Below, in pieces: positions 9,201 through 16,892 of a stretch of DNA of 49,656 nucleotides. The stretch spans positions 1 to 49,656 of the forward strand of contig CANJWO010000007.1 in NCBI GenBank assembly GCA_947478685.1, in the 5' to 3' direction. Made by a program: the position numbers and the translations under genes. The stretch comes from Chlamydiota bacterium. Lineage in GTDB: Bacteria > Chlamydiota > Chlamydiia > Chlamydiales > 2-12-FULL-49-11. The notes beneath the pieces are model-generated. The model was given only the letters and a program-made list of their open reading frames with translations, made no database searches and was not told the origin of the DNA. Numbering within the stretch: the stretch's first letter is position 1; every line of letters begins with the position of its first letter.

Positions 9201-9454
9201 AGCTCAAGAGCCCTTTCAACCACACAAGCGGCTAATCTATCAATAGTTTGAGAAAGGGAGTGAGATAGAGGCGAAGGCACGGGAACTTTTTTAGTATCCC
9301 GAAAGGCGAGTTCAATTGCTTTTTTGATTCGATTGCTATCAAATGGAACTATGCTCCCATTTCTCTTAACTAGGGTCAATTTTATAGCAACGGGTTCAAG
9401 TAATCCTTTGTCAAGTAACTCTGTTCCAATTGTTTCATTTAGGTTATTTTTCAT
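6263..9454 (-). CDS. nrdA: Ribonucleotide reductase, alpha subunit
   Basis: The catalytic subunit reduces ribonucleoside diphosphates. The protein is about 1063 residues, long because the N-terminus holds repeated ATP-cone domains. Segments starting [36 protein letters not shown] and [18 protein letters not shown] give three cones, as in chlamydial NrdA. Catalytic motifs follow in order: [20 protein letters not shown] (Cys pair plus the Asn-Cys-Glu thiyl site), the radical-path pair in TTYYLRT, and a C-terminal CESC shuttle. The start at ATG 9454 has GAGGAG about 9 bases upstream; a GTG at 9478 is less likely. Two NrdR-type boxes lie immediately upstream. nrdB follows after 17 bases. Confidence 0.97.
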   Translation of the reverse strand: MKNNLNETIGTELLDKGLLEPVAIKLTLVKRNGSIVPFDSNRIKKAIELAFRDTKKVPVPSPLSHSLSQTIDRLAACVVERALELGKKGVSLTVEGIQDVVEVTLMKNGYHDVARDYIIYRDGHKAVRESQPSHIKIFRKDGSTKVRFNPMKVSSTFEEIFREIGKSPDGPLEPNLIVSINELTRTVVSRVVEAHSESRILSLKDLQDLFEEILMKSGFYLESKFFILTRKEKDDKEDASFEPQARTAGDRKVLIVTDEGKTESLSETEIKKRLSYACRGLTNVSTEVLLEATLMNFYDGIKESEVDTAMIMAARSLVEVDPAYSFITSRLLLDKLYRETLEVSALDSSLEKAHRSYFISYIKKGISLERLSPELLNFDLEALSRALVLSRDDKFQYLGLQTLYDRYFIHTNERRLETPQIFWMRVAMGLCLKEENKTARVIEFYNILSEFCYTPGTPTLFNSGTMHSQLSSCYLSTVKDDLGHIFKVISDDAQLSKWAGGLGNDWTSVRATGSLIKGTNGRSQGVIPFLKVANDTAVAVNQGGKRKGALCSYLETWHLDIEDFLELRKNTGDERRRTHDMNTANWIPDLFMKRVQENGYWTLFTPSETPDLHDLYGAAFEKRYIEYEQLVAEGKPFLNKKVEAVSLWRKMISMLFETGHPWITFKDPSNIRSPQDHAGVVHSSNLCTEILLNTSKEEVAVCNIGSVNLTEHFDGKNIDEIKLAKTVRTAIRMLDNVIDVNFYPIPEAEAANRKHRAIGIGLMGFQDILYMNGISYASHEAIELADKTMEMISYYAILASSELAKERGTYPSYEGSKWSRGLLPIDTIDMLEKERGVPVEMDRSTTLNWEIVRNHVKKHGIRNCNTMAIAPTATIANIIGVTSSVEPTYKNLFVKSNLSGEFTVPNTYLILKLKELGLWDAEMLDDLKYYDGSLNEIDRIPKHIKDQFLTAFEVDPDWIIECGSRRQKWIDMGQSLNLYLAEPSGKKLHDMYMKAWNKGLKTTYYLRTLSATQIEKSTTDINKRSIQPRWMKNASASNNIQVNREPAKPKACAIGGEGCESCQ

Positions 9455-9474
9455 TGTATGCTCTCCTCTCAAAA

Positions 9475-9522
9475 ACACTAGATGTTGTACTGTTGATTAT
9501 CTTAAGACACTAGATATTGTAT
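9475..9522 (-). promoter_or_regulatory. Tandem NrdR-type boxes upstream of nrdA
   Basis: Two copies of a 16-bp motif lie at 9475-9490 (acactagatgttgtac) and 9507-9522 (acactagatattgtat). On the minus strand the second reads atacaatatctagtgt, 14 of 16 positions agreeing with the NrdR box ACACwATATATwGTGT; the other agrees at about 12. Their starts are 32 bases apart, three helical turns, which is the usual spacing for paired NrdR boxes. NrdR represses ribonucleotide reductase genes in response to ATP/dATP. The boxes lie 21-68 bases before the nrdA start codon. Confidence 0.8.
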
Positions 9523-9615
9523 TTGCAACCTAAAAGTCTAGAAGAAAAAAAAGAGTTTTTTTCTTGAGAAAAAAGGAGAAAGTGGCCCGCCTGATTCAGC
9601 CTTTATTGGAGAGGT

Positions 9616-11292
9616 TTATTCGGAACCTGAGGCACCAAATAACGCTCGAAAAAAGATCGGAGAAAAAAGATTTTTCAGATGATTTTCGAGGGTTTCAATA
9701 AGTTTAGTGTCATTTGCTGACATATAAATAAAAATTACACCGAGTATTTCTCCAATTGTATGCCAAGATTGAGCGTATGAAGGGAGGTCAATTCGTTCTA
9801 AGCTGAACAGTTTTTCTTGTAAAATCCTATGTTCGATGCTCTCTGGATTTACATCTTTTAATAGAAGTCTTAGCTCAAAGGTAATTTTACTAAGACCTGC
9901 TTCAAGTAGATCAAAAGGGGGGATTTCTGTAGGGATATATTGGAGAAATGTCTGTTCTAGCCGTCCTTTAATTTCATCAATTGAATAGTGATTAAAGGCT
10001 TCATCTCCAGGAAAAAAATTCTCTAAGCTATCTTTAAGTACATGGAATGAAGTTAGAGGCTCAGCTGAATAATAAGTTTCCAAAAATGAGATAAGTGTTG
10101 GAAGGATTAGCTTTAATTTCTCTGAGGAGGAAGATGGAATTTTTTGAAGACTAGGAGAACTAAGCATTTCATTTAGATATTCGTATTGTGAGTTATAGAA
10201 TCCAATCGCAAGCTCTGCTCCAATTAGACTAGGTTTGCCTAAAACTGATAACATGAACTCAAGAGGGCGGATCATCTCATTCAAGTATCTTGAAAATGAT
10301 TCAGGAAGGACAAATCCATAATCGGTGATGAGAGTATAAAGGCTCATTTTTAGTGGTAAAAGTTGATGAGAGAGAGATTGAAGCTTGCTTAAAGAGGCGC
10401 TCTCTTTTGTAAGCAGCATAGCATAAGGTTCTTTCCAAAACTCAAGATAGAAGAGTTCATTTACTTTTTGCCCTGAGAGTTTTTCAAGAGAGGGTAAATC
10501 TCCGAGTGCCTGTAAGATAATAGTTTTAACGGATTCTCCGATATCTTTTGGTGGATTTCTTAGATAGATCCGGTTCATATCACCAATAACTGTTTGGAGT
10601 TGATTCAATATTTTGTGGGCATTTCCTTTGGTAAGCTCGGAGAGTTCTCTTTTTTTAGCCCCAAGTTTTGCATCTACATTGAGTTCAATTGCCACTGGAT
10701 ACCAATCCTCCATAGATAAATTATTGTAATTAGACCTGGCGAGATGAACAAGTAATGATACAACTTCCGATTTCATAAAGGCTATCAAACCAGCGCTGAA
10801 GAAATTGCCATTTTCTAAGACAGTACTCTGAAGCTTACTAGAAAAAAAATGGACCGATTGAAACAGCTCAGAAAGGATCTCATTAATGATTTTTCCATCG
10901 TAAGGGATAAATAGGTCAATGCAGGCAAGATAATCTTGGATATTTTGCTCCAACACCTTTGCTTGAACAACCGGATGCTCAATCTCTTCGTAATCATAGT
11001 CAAGATGGACTAGTTTATGAAATGACTCTAAAAGCAACTGAAGGGTGTGGATCTCTTTTGATTGAAGACTTTCTCCTACTAAGGTTCCTTCTTTAAGTCT
11101 ATCTACAAGCTCTTTAAATTTAGGCAATTCAAAGAATTTCTGAACAGGAGGGGGAAATGTCTCATTATCGATCAGATCAGACAAAGCATTTCCAAGAACT
11201 TGATTTTTAACAACATCAGCAAATTGTAAAAAGGCAGGCAGATCTACAAGACTATTTGCCTTAGGTCTTAGATTTTTTATCGAATTTACCAT
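9616..11292 (-). CDS. Large predominantly helical protein of unknown function
   Basis: I do not recognise this 558-residue protein. It is rich in Leu, Glu, Ser and Phe, with long stretches that look like amphipathic helices. It lacks cysteine clusters, nucleotide-binding loops, a signal peptide or obvious membrane segments. The middle (about 150-450) has many LxxL patterns. It is divergent from pssA across 91 AT-rich bases and is followed, 93 bases past the two NrdR boxes, by nrdA on the same strand. The start codon has no clear Shine-Dalgarno sequence. It may be a lineage-specific chlamydial protein; no function is claimed. Confidence 0.65.
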   Translation of the reverse strand: MVNSIKNLRPKANSLVDLPAFLQFADVVKNQVLGNALSDLIDNETFPPPVQKFFELPKFKELVDRLKEGTLVGESLQSKEIHTLQLLLESFHKLVHLDYDYEEIEHPVVQAKVLEQNIQDYLACIDLFIPYDGKIINEILSELFQSVHFFSSKLQSTVLENGNFFSAGLIAFMKSEVVSLLVHLARSNYNNLSMEDWYPVAIELNVDAKLGAKKRELSELTKGNAHKILNQLQTVIGDMNRIYLRNPPKDIGESVKTIILQALGDLPSLEKLSGQKVNELFYLEFWKEPYAMLLTKESASLSKLQSLSHQLLPLKMSLYTLITDYGFVLPESFSRYLNEMIRPLEFMLSVLGKPSLIGAELAIGFYNSQYEYLNEMLSSPSLQKIPSSSSEKLKLILPTLISFLETYYSAEPLTSFHVLKDSLENFFPGDEAFNHYSIDEIKGRLEQTFLQYIPTEIPPFDLLEAGLSKITFELRLLLKDVNPESIEHRILQEKLFSLERIDLPSYAQSWHTIGEILGVIFIYMSANDTKLIETLENHLKNLFSPIFFRALFGASGSE

Positions 11293-11383
11293 AATTAATA
11301 ATTATATTATTAGTTTTATTCAATAATACACTATCCTGATTTTTTTAATTCGAATTGCTCTGTTTGCGTATATTGAGAAAGTT

Positions 11384-12181
11384 GTGTATAAAGAAGGAAT
11401 GAAAAAGATCAATTTTATACCTAATATTGTGACGGCGTTTGGGCTAGCTTGTGGGCTTTATGTAATTTTTAAAGCAAACATGACAGGGATAGGGACTTAT
11501 GAATTTTTACATCAGATGACCCTCATTCTTATATTAGCTTGTATTGCCGATGTTCTTGATGGCGCCCTGGCGAGGGCGATTAAGGCGGAGAGTGAATTTG
11601 GGCTTATTTTTGATTCTCTAGCAGATGCAATCTCGTTTGGAGTAGCTCCGTCTGTATTGCTCCTTAAGTCTCTGTCGCTTACGCAAGGGTCGCTTCTTAG
11701 TTTTTTTGCTCTTGCAGCTGCTATGCTTTATACTGTGTGCGGAGTCTTGAGACTTGGAAGATTTAATGTAAGAGCCAAACAGGTAAAAGGGGAGGACAAA
11801 AAGGTATTTATCGGCTTGCCTATACCCGCTGCAGCTATTGCGATTGTTGCCCCAAATCTTTTTATTAACTCTCCGCTGATTCAGGATCTGATTCCAAAAT
11901 CGGCGATTTTAGAGACAATTATACTTTCATGTATTACAATAGTGGTAGCTTATCTTATGGTTAGCCGAATAAGATTTCCAAGCCAAAAAGCACTCCAACT
12001 ACAAAGAGCATTTTCTTTTAGGTACCTTTTGCTAGGGAGCCTTCTTGCTATTTCTATTTTTTATGGCATTTTTTACAGCCTATCGAGTCTCCTTCTAGCA
12101 ATTTCTTGGGGTTACATTCTAATAGCCCTTCTCATGGCCTTAGGAAGGGTAATATCTAAAAAAAGAGTGACAAAAAAATAG
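11384..12181 (+). CDS. pssA: CDP-diacylglycerol-serine O-phosphatidyltransferase
   Basis: PssA makes phosphatidylserine, the precursor of phosphatidylethanolamine, in the inner membrane. The CDP-alcohol phosphotransferase motif D-x2-D-G-x2-A-R-x8-G-x3-D-x3-D is complete in DVLDGALARA and EFGLIFDSLAD (about residues 56-80). Several hydrophobic helices surround it, and the N-terminus NFIPNIVTAFGLACGL is typical of the PssA branch. The GTG at 11384 and an ATG at 11399 are both possible starts; the AAGAAGGA directly before the ATG is too close to serve it. Next to nrdAB, as in Chlamydia. The 3' end converges on the MFS gene, with a palindromic repeat between them. Confidence 0.92.
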   Translation: MYKEGMKKINFIPNIVTAFGLACGLYVIFKANMTGIGTYEFLHQMTLILILACIADVLDGALARAIKAESEFGLIFDSLADAISFGVAPSVLLLKSLSLTQGSLLSFFALAAAMLYTVCGVLRLGRFNVRAKQVKGEDKKVFIGLPIPAAAIAIVAPNLFINSPLIQDLIPKSAILETIILSCITIVVAYLMVSRIRFPSQKALQLQRAFSFRYLLLGSLLAISIFYGIFYSLSSLLLAISWGYILIALLMALGRVISKKRVTKK

Positions 12182-12187
12182 ACTTTC

Positions 12188-12262
12188 ACCACAGAGATCA
12201 CAGAGAAAAAACAATAAATTCTTTGCGCGTAGCGCCTCTGTGTTCTCTGTGATCTCTGTGGT
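12188..12262. repeat. Palindromic repeat between convergent genes, probable bidirectional terminator
   Basis: A stretch of about 20 bases (accacagagatcacagagaa) is exactly mirrored by ttctctgtgatctctgtggt about 35 bases later, giving a long hairpin. T-runs follow on the plus strand (aaattttttttattttt). It fills the gap between pssA and the oppositely oriented transporter. Related CACAGAGATCACAGAG-type repeats are known to me from many unrelated bacterial genomes. Confidence 0.75.
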
Positions 12263-12277
12263 AAATTTTTTTTATTT

Positions 12278-13483
12278 TTATTCGGAGATGACTATTTTAT
12301 TTTGTTGCTTGCGTTCATAGAGGATAAGGGTGGGGACAATGGTTGCTACGGTCAGAGCGATGACGATTACGAGGGGATAGATGGTCCCGTTATAGGTCGA
12401 TCCCAAGATACCAACGGTTAGTGCTCCAACGAGAAGTCTAGCACTTGTCATGAGGCTCGATGTAACTCCCTTAATTTCTGGGAGAAGCTCCATTGCTTCA
12501 GGAAAGTAGAGTCCAATGACCCAATTGGCTCCAAAGGCGTAGAATGTCATTGTAGCAGTTAATAGGTAAGGGTCTCTAGGAAAGATTAAAGCAAGTAGGC
12601 ATGCAAGTGTTCCAAATATGGCAGAGAGGGCTATTCCAGCTTTTTTTACGTTAAAAATACCCCATTTTTTAATTGCTCTACTTAGGGAGAGGCTTCCTAC
12701 AACCCAGCCCCCAAGGATTGCTCCTTGAACAAAGGGGAATATAACTTTACTCATTTCGAATTCGACCACAAAAAGAATTGCCGATCCTGCAAGAAAAGCG
12801 ATGTAGGCTCCAAACATAATGCAGAGGACAAATGTCAATTGCCAAAAAGGGGCCGATAAAAAAGCTTTTTTGTAATCGCCGAGTATCGATTTTATCTGTA
12901 ATGTCGATCTTTTCTCGGGTGCCAGCGTCTCTTTAAAGAAACATACTGAGAGAATTAGACTTATAAGGACAAAAAGGGCTATGCATAAAAAATTAGAACG
13001 AAAGCCAAAGGTGAGATTCAAGTATCCGCCAAGCAAGGGTGCCATAGACATAATGATCGGTATGACCAAGTTAAGTTGATTAAGCGCCTTAATCGCCTTT
13101 TCCTTTTGAAATGCATCAAAGAGGATCGCTGTTCCAAGTGTAAAGCATCCGCCGCTACCAAGGCCCTGAAGAACTCTTCCTACAAGCATTTGATTCAATG
13201 TAACAGCAAAAATTGTGATCACACTTCCGATCAAAAATAGAGCGAGGGCAAAAAATAGGGGCTTTTTTCTCCCGATAGCATCTGAAATTGGGCCATAAAA
13301 GGGTCCGCTCAAACAAATCCCAATAAAATTCCATGTCAAAAGATTTTGAATCGCCCCTTCCGAGACTGAAAACCAAGTCATCATATCAGGAAATGCAGGC
13401 AAATAAATATCAGTCTCAATGCACGCCGCAATAAAGATGATGATAATCAGTAATAAATATTTTAATTCACTCTTTCGATTCAT
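12278..13483 (-). CDS. MFS drug-resistance transporter, Bcr/CflA-like
   Basis: This 401-residue integral membrane protein has about 12 hydrophobic helices. The N-terminal segment ETDIYLPAFPDM and the motif A loop GPISDAIGRKKPL between helices 2 and 3 are characteristic of the Bcr/CflA group of proton-driven drug exporters. A motif-C-like Gly-rich helix (VLQGLGSGGCFTLGTAILFDAF) follows. The substrate is unknown; Bcr/CflA members export bicyclomycin, chloramphenicol, or amino acids and peptides. It stands alone, convergent with pssA and divergent from the gene at 13625. No Shine-Dalgarno sequence is evident before the ATG. Confidence 0.88.
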   Translation of the reverse strand: MNRKSELKYLLLIIIIFIAACIETDIYLPAFPDMMTWFSVSEGAIQNLLTWNFIGICLSGPFYGPISDAIGRKKPLFFALALFLIGSVITIFAVTLNQMLVGRVLQGLGSGGCFTLGTAILFDAFQKEKAIKALNQLNLVIPIIMSMAPLLGGYLNLTFGFRSNFLCIALFVLISLILSVCFFKETLAPEKRSTLQIKSILGDYKKAFLSAPFWQLTFVLCIMFGAYIAFLAGSAILFVVEFEMSKVIFPFVQGAILGGWVVGSLSLSRAIKKWGIFNVKKAGIALSAIFGTLACLLALIFPRDPYLLTATMTFYAFGANWVIGLYFPEAMELLPEIKGVTSSLMTSARLLVGALTVGILGSTYNGTIYPLVIVIALTVATIVPTLILYERKQQNKIVISE

Positions 13484-13624
13484 GTAAAAATTATAGAATA
13501 TTGTCCTATTTTTAACATATTCAAAAAAGTATTTATTAGCCTTTGAGCTTGTATTAAAATGACAATTTATTTAGCCTGGTTCTTTTCTAAATCTTAATAT
13601 TTTTACACAAAGGTTATTTTAAAT

Positions 13625-14020
13625 ATGCTAATAGGAATTGGAGCGGCTTCTCTTAATAGAGCCTATGAATTAATAGCAGAGGATAAAGATTTAATCATTG
13701 TTGGTGATCTCAAATCGACTGAAGATATAACGATACGAGTTAGAAATTTGGTGGTTCTTGGATTTATTATCTTTAGTAAGACACTTACTATTCATGTGGT
13801 TGATACACTATATAATGGGGGCAGTATTAGAGGTAAAGAAGCGGCGCTTAGTGGGAAGAAATGGCAAAACAAAATAGATGAGGCTTGCTTGCCGAGGATT
13901 CAGGCGTTAGGTATCGATCTCTCTTTCAATCCTGATAAAACTTTACGGTTGGGGCCAACACGTGCTACGCTTTTAGATATGACTCCCTATGTTGCTTCAC
14001 CGATGGATGAAATGGATTAA
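13625..14020 (+). CDS. Hypothetical protein upstream of FAD monooxygenase
   Basis: This 131-residue protein is not recognised. The N-terminal half alternates charged and beta-prone hydrophobic segments (DLIIVGDLKSTEDITIRVRNLVVLGFIIFSK, described rather than assigned). The C-terminal half is more polar. The segment VRNLVVLGFIIF could be a membrane helix or a buried strand. AAAGG lies about 11 bases before the ATG. The next gene begins two bases after its stop, so the two are probably co-transcribed with the membrane protein at 15321. Confidence 0.55.
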   Translation: MLIGIGAASLNRAYELIAEDKDLIIVGDLKSTEDITIRVRNLVVLGFIIFSKTLTIHVVDTLYNGGSIRGKEAALSGKKWQNKIDEACLPRIQALGIDLSFNPDKTLRLGPTRATLLDMTPYVASPMDEMD

Positions 14021-14022
14021 AG

Positions 14023-15324
14023 GTGCTCAAGTATTTTCTGGTATTAGCTCTATTATTAAAGGCGACAGGGTATGCGGATGCAGATAAAGGTTGTATGAGA
14101 GAGAAGAGTGTCCTTATTTCAGGAGCGGGTATTGCAGGTCTTACCCTTGCCTATTGGCTAAAGCAATATGGTTTTGCTCCGACTATAGTTGAAAAGCATC
14201 CTAGTTTACGGACTGGAGGATACAAAATTGATATTCGCGGTGTTGCGATAGATGTTGTAAAGCGGATGGGAGTTTACCCCTCTATACTTAAGGGGAGAAC
14301 CGATATTAGGGGCGCTATGATCGTAAATAGTGCAGGCAAGCAGGCGACAAATATGAGTGCAGATCTTTGTGGAGGGCGCGTTGAGGGCGATTTGGAGATC
14401 ATGCGCGGCGATCTGTGTGAGATATTATTGAAGCAGATAGGTGATATTGAATGCATTTTTGGAGATTGCATCACACAAATCAGACAGTCTGAAGATTCCG
14501 TCTATGTTGAGTTTGAGAAAAATGAGCCTAGAAATTTTGATTTTGTGGTGGGAGCAGATGGATTGCATTCGACAGTGCGTAAATTGGTGTTTGGCGATGA
14601 ATCCCATTTTCTGAAGGAGCTTGGCCTCTATATCTCTGTCTATACAGTCCCTAATTTTTTAAATTTAGATTGCTTTGAAATCGAATATTTCGAGCCTCAA
14701 AAATTTGTCAATATTTATAGCTCGCATGGAGACCTCAATGCAAAAGCAGGATTTGCTTTTTCTTTGAAGCCTTTACAGTGTGATAAACGAAGTGTTTCCG
14801 ATCAACAAAAACTAGTGCAAAAGGCCTTTTCAAATGTGGGATGGGAAGTACCACGGCTTCTCGCTGCTATGAAAGAAGCTCCCGATTTCTACTTTGATGC
14901 TGCCGCACAAATTCATATGCCTCAGTGGTCGAAAGGGCGCATAGTCCTAGTTGGAGATGCCGGTTATGCCCCCTCTCCAATTTCTGGTCAGGGAACAAGT
15001 GTCGCGATTGTGGGCGCCTATGTACTAGCAGGAGAGCTTGCGAAAGGAGCAGAAGATCACTTAACTGCCTTCACTGAATATGAGATGACCCTTCGTAAGT
15101 TTGTTAAGGCAAATCAAGAATTAGCGAAAATGAGTGGCGCACTCATGGGGGACAAAGATGAATCGTGGATCTCCTGGCTAAGTTATCATGTGATGTCGCT
15201 TGCCCCTTTAAAGTGGATCCAATACTTCAAAACCCTGGGCGTAAAAAAGATCAACAAAGCGGCTAACGATCTCATACTTAAAGATTATTCGGATAAATAT
15301 TCAGTGAAAACCCTTGGTGTATGA
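14023..15324 (+). CDS. FAD-dependent monooxygenase (aromatic hydroxylase/TetX-like)
   Basis: This 433-residue flavoprotein of the PHBH-fold group A monooxygenases uses NAD(P)H and O2 to hydroxylate an organic substrate. Motifs seen: the FAD dinucleotide fold GAGIAGL near residue 35, the DG motif VVGADGLHSTVR (about 180), and the GD motif RIVLVGDAGYAPSPISGQGTS (about 310). The length and pattern resemble Tet(X)-type enzymes and small aromatic hydroxylases, and the substrate is open. GTG at 14023 gives an N-terminus that looks like a signal peptide (LKYFLVLALLLKATGYADA), unusual for the family. ATG at 14095, with AAAGG four bases upstream, would give a normal cytosolic start. The stop overlaps the next gene by ATGA. 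Confidence 0.85.
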   Translation: MLKYFLVLALLLKATGYADADKGCMREKSVLISGAGIAGLTLAYWLKQYGFAPTIVEKHPSLRTGGYKIDIRGVAIDVVKRMGVYPSILKGRTDIRGAMIVNSAGKQATNMSADLCGGRVEGDLEIMRGDLCEILLKQIGDIECIFGDCITQIRQSEDSVYVEFEKNEPRNFDFVVGADGLHSTVRKLVFGDESHFLKELGLYISVYTVPNFLNLDCFEIEYFEPQKFVNIYSSHGDLNAKAGFAFSLKPLQCDKRSVSDQQKLVQKAFSNVGWEVPRLLAAMKEAPDFYFDAAAQIHMPQWSKGRIVLVGDAGYAPSPISGQGTSVAIVGAYVLAGELAKGAEDHLTAFTEYEMTLRKFVKANQELAKMSGALMGDKDESWISWLSYHVMSLAPLKWIQYFKTLGVKKINKAANDLILKDYSDKYSVKTLGV

Positions 15325-15800
15325 AAGCAAACCAAACAGAATTAATAAAAAAACGATGGCTCTTTTGGTTGTATATGAGTACGGCCGTTTCGGTCTTTTT
15401 TAAATTGATGATTTCGATTTGTAAAAATTATACTCTCCTTAAGGTAAATGGGATCACTTTCCAAAATATTGGGGGAGAAGATGTTCTATGGTGCTTATTT
15501 GAAGTGCTAGTTATTGCATATATTACCGAACATTGTGCTCATAGGCATCAAGGTACAGCTTGGCTTACTGGTATGATGGCATGGCTCGGGTGGCTTATTT
15601 TAAGCACACCTGTAAAACTCATTTTTGCTTTGCACACTCGTTTTGGCTCTCAAGTTCACATCCATCCATTAGATATAGCCATGGTTGTTGTCTTCTTTCT
15701 ATTTTGGGTGATTAAAGGTCTGTTTTTTATCCATTGCTATCATTTACTAAAAATCAATTCAGAAAGAGAGCGGCAGATAGTGCTGGGAGATGATTCTTAG
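15321..15800 (+). CDS. Small membrane protein coupled to the monooxygenase
   Basis: This 159-residue protein has four likely membrane helices (about residues 13-32, 55-72, 82-103 and 118-142). It has His/Cys residues near the helix ends (EHCAHRHQG, FIHCYHLL). The start overlaps the monooxygenase stop as ATGA, so translation is probably coupled and the two products may work together. I know no family for it. The His-rich loop could bind a metal or quinone, which is speculation. Confidence 0.65.
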   Translation: MKANQTELIKKRWLFWLYMSTAVSVFFKLMISICKNYTLLKVNGITFQNIGGEDVLWCLFEVLVIAYITEHCAHRHQGTAWLTGMMAWLGWLILSTPVKLIFALHTRFGSQVHIHPLDIAMVVVFFLFWVIKGLFFIHCYHLLKINSERERQIVLGDDS

Positions 15801-15851
15801 AGTTTGACCTGGACTGAAACGAATAAAGTCATATTCAGCCTACTGAGGTTT

Positions 15852-16853
15852 TTAGGCTAAACCGAGCTCTTCGTTGCAGTAGGAGTGGATAAACTTGGCT
15901 TGATGCGATTGCTCTGAGTCCCAGGTTGTTGGGTTAGCAAAGGCTTTGATGTAGTAGGATCTATAGAAGGCGAGGGCTTCGCTTGTGGCAGCGGGCATGT
16001 GGGTTTGGTAGCCTTCTGTGAAGGTCTGTGTTAGTGTGTGGATTTCGGCTGTAGTGAGGTGGTAGTAGGCGGAGAAGATTTCTAGGGTGAGGAGGAAGTT
16101 TGAGGCATCTTGGAGGACGGGGGCCCCTTCGCGACCTAGGTGGGAGCTGCCAAAGTCGATGAAGGAGAGAGTGTCTGTCTTGGCATCGTAGAAGATGTTT
16201 CCTGGATGGGTATCACCATGGATGAGGCCATATGGGCCTGGTGGATGGTCTGTATCAAATTTGATAAGATAATTGTGTGCTGGATGGGAAAATTTTTTAT
16301 ATTGATGTAATTCTGCTAATGCGAGGGCTGTCTTTTCGACACCACGATTGAGTTCGGTGAGCAGTTTTTCGCGCTCATGTGGATCGCTTGTATGAGCGAT
16401 TTTTTTTAAATAGTGGTTGAGTGAAGAGCCGGGTGCAAATTCTTCTGCTATAAGCCCCGTTTTCTCTCCATTTATGGTAGTTTCGGCGGTCCCTTTAAGC
16501 TTAATGGTATGGAATTTTTTTAAATGGAGATGATTTAACTTATTCAAAGATTCAAATTCTGATTTGAAACTCTTTTTCCCGTCGGGGAGTTTAAGTGAAA
16601 TTGTTTTAACTACCCCAATTGGAGAATTGTTTTTATCTACTACGATAAAGACGGGGTCACCAAGGCCCGATTCGGCTAGATCTGTCGGAGAGGAGTGCTC
16701 TTTAATAGTGCATTCTTCCGGTTTTAAGGAAAAAAAACTACATGACAATTCCTCTAAAGGGGGATTTTGGACATCTTTCCACTCTGCAAACGATGTTCCG
16801 CTACTAGGTAGCAGGAACGAAAGTAAATAAATATTTAGTAGAATGGGCGTCAT
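15852..16853 (-). CDS. APH-like phosphotransferase with signal peptide
   Basis: The 333-residue protein from ATG 16853 has the phosphotransferase (APH/choline kinase) active site: HGDTHPGN with His212-Asp214-Asn219 as catalytic loop and FIDFGSS with Asp233 as metal ligand. A possible ATP lysine is Lys83 (GVVKTISL). The first 22 residues (MTPILLNIYLLSFLLPSSGTSFA) look like a signal peptide, unusual for this cytosolic family. The open frame runs on to 16982, but that would overlap the divergent rmuC by 90 bases and adds an unlikely Pro/Asn-rich leader, so the inner ATG is chosen. The substrate is unknown. Either the kinase acts outside the cytosol or the N-terminus is a membrane anchor. Confidence 0.75.
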   Translation of the reverse strand: MTPILLNIYLLSFLLPSSGTSFAEWKDVQNPPLEELSCSFFSLKPEECTIKEHSSPTDLAESGLGDPVFIVVDKNNSPIGVVKTISLKLPDGKKSFKSEFESLNKLNHLHLKKFHTIKLKGTAETTINGEKTGLIAEEFAPGSSLNHYLKKIAHTSDPHEREKLLTELNRGVEKTALALAELHQYKKFSHPAHNYLIKFDTDHPPGPYGLIHGDTHPGNIFYDAKTDTLSFIDFGSSHLGREGAPVLQDASNFLLTLEIFSAYYHLTTAEIHTLTQTFTEGYQTHMPAATSEALAFYRSYYIKAFANPTTWDSEQSHQAKFIHSYCNEELGLA

Positions 16854-16860
16854 GGCTACT

Positions 16861-16869
16861 ATTATACCA
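16861..16869 (-). promoter_or_regulatory. Possible extended -10 promoter for the phosphotransferase
   Basis: On the minus strand TGGTATAAT forms a consensus extended -10 eight bases before the ATG at 16853. No convincing -35 hexamer was found. Transcription from here would start at or next to the start codon, giving a nearly leaderless mRNA, consistent with the absence of a Shine-Dalgarno sequence. Confidence 0.35.
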
Positions 16870-16892
16870 AATTGATTCTTAATGGTGTGTAA

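Noticed and set aside
12188..12262. The pssA/MFS palindrome as a copy of repeat A or B
   Set aside because: Its arms (CACAGAGATCACAGAG type) share no sequence with either family.
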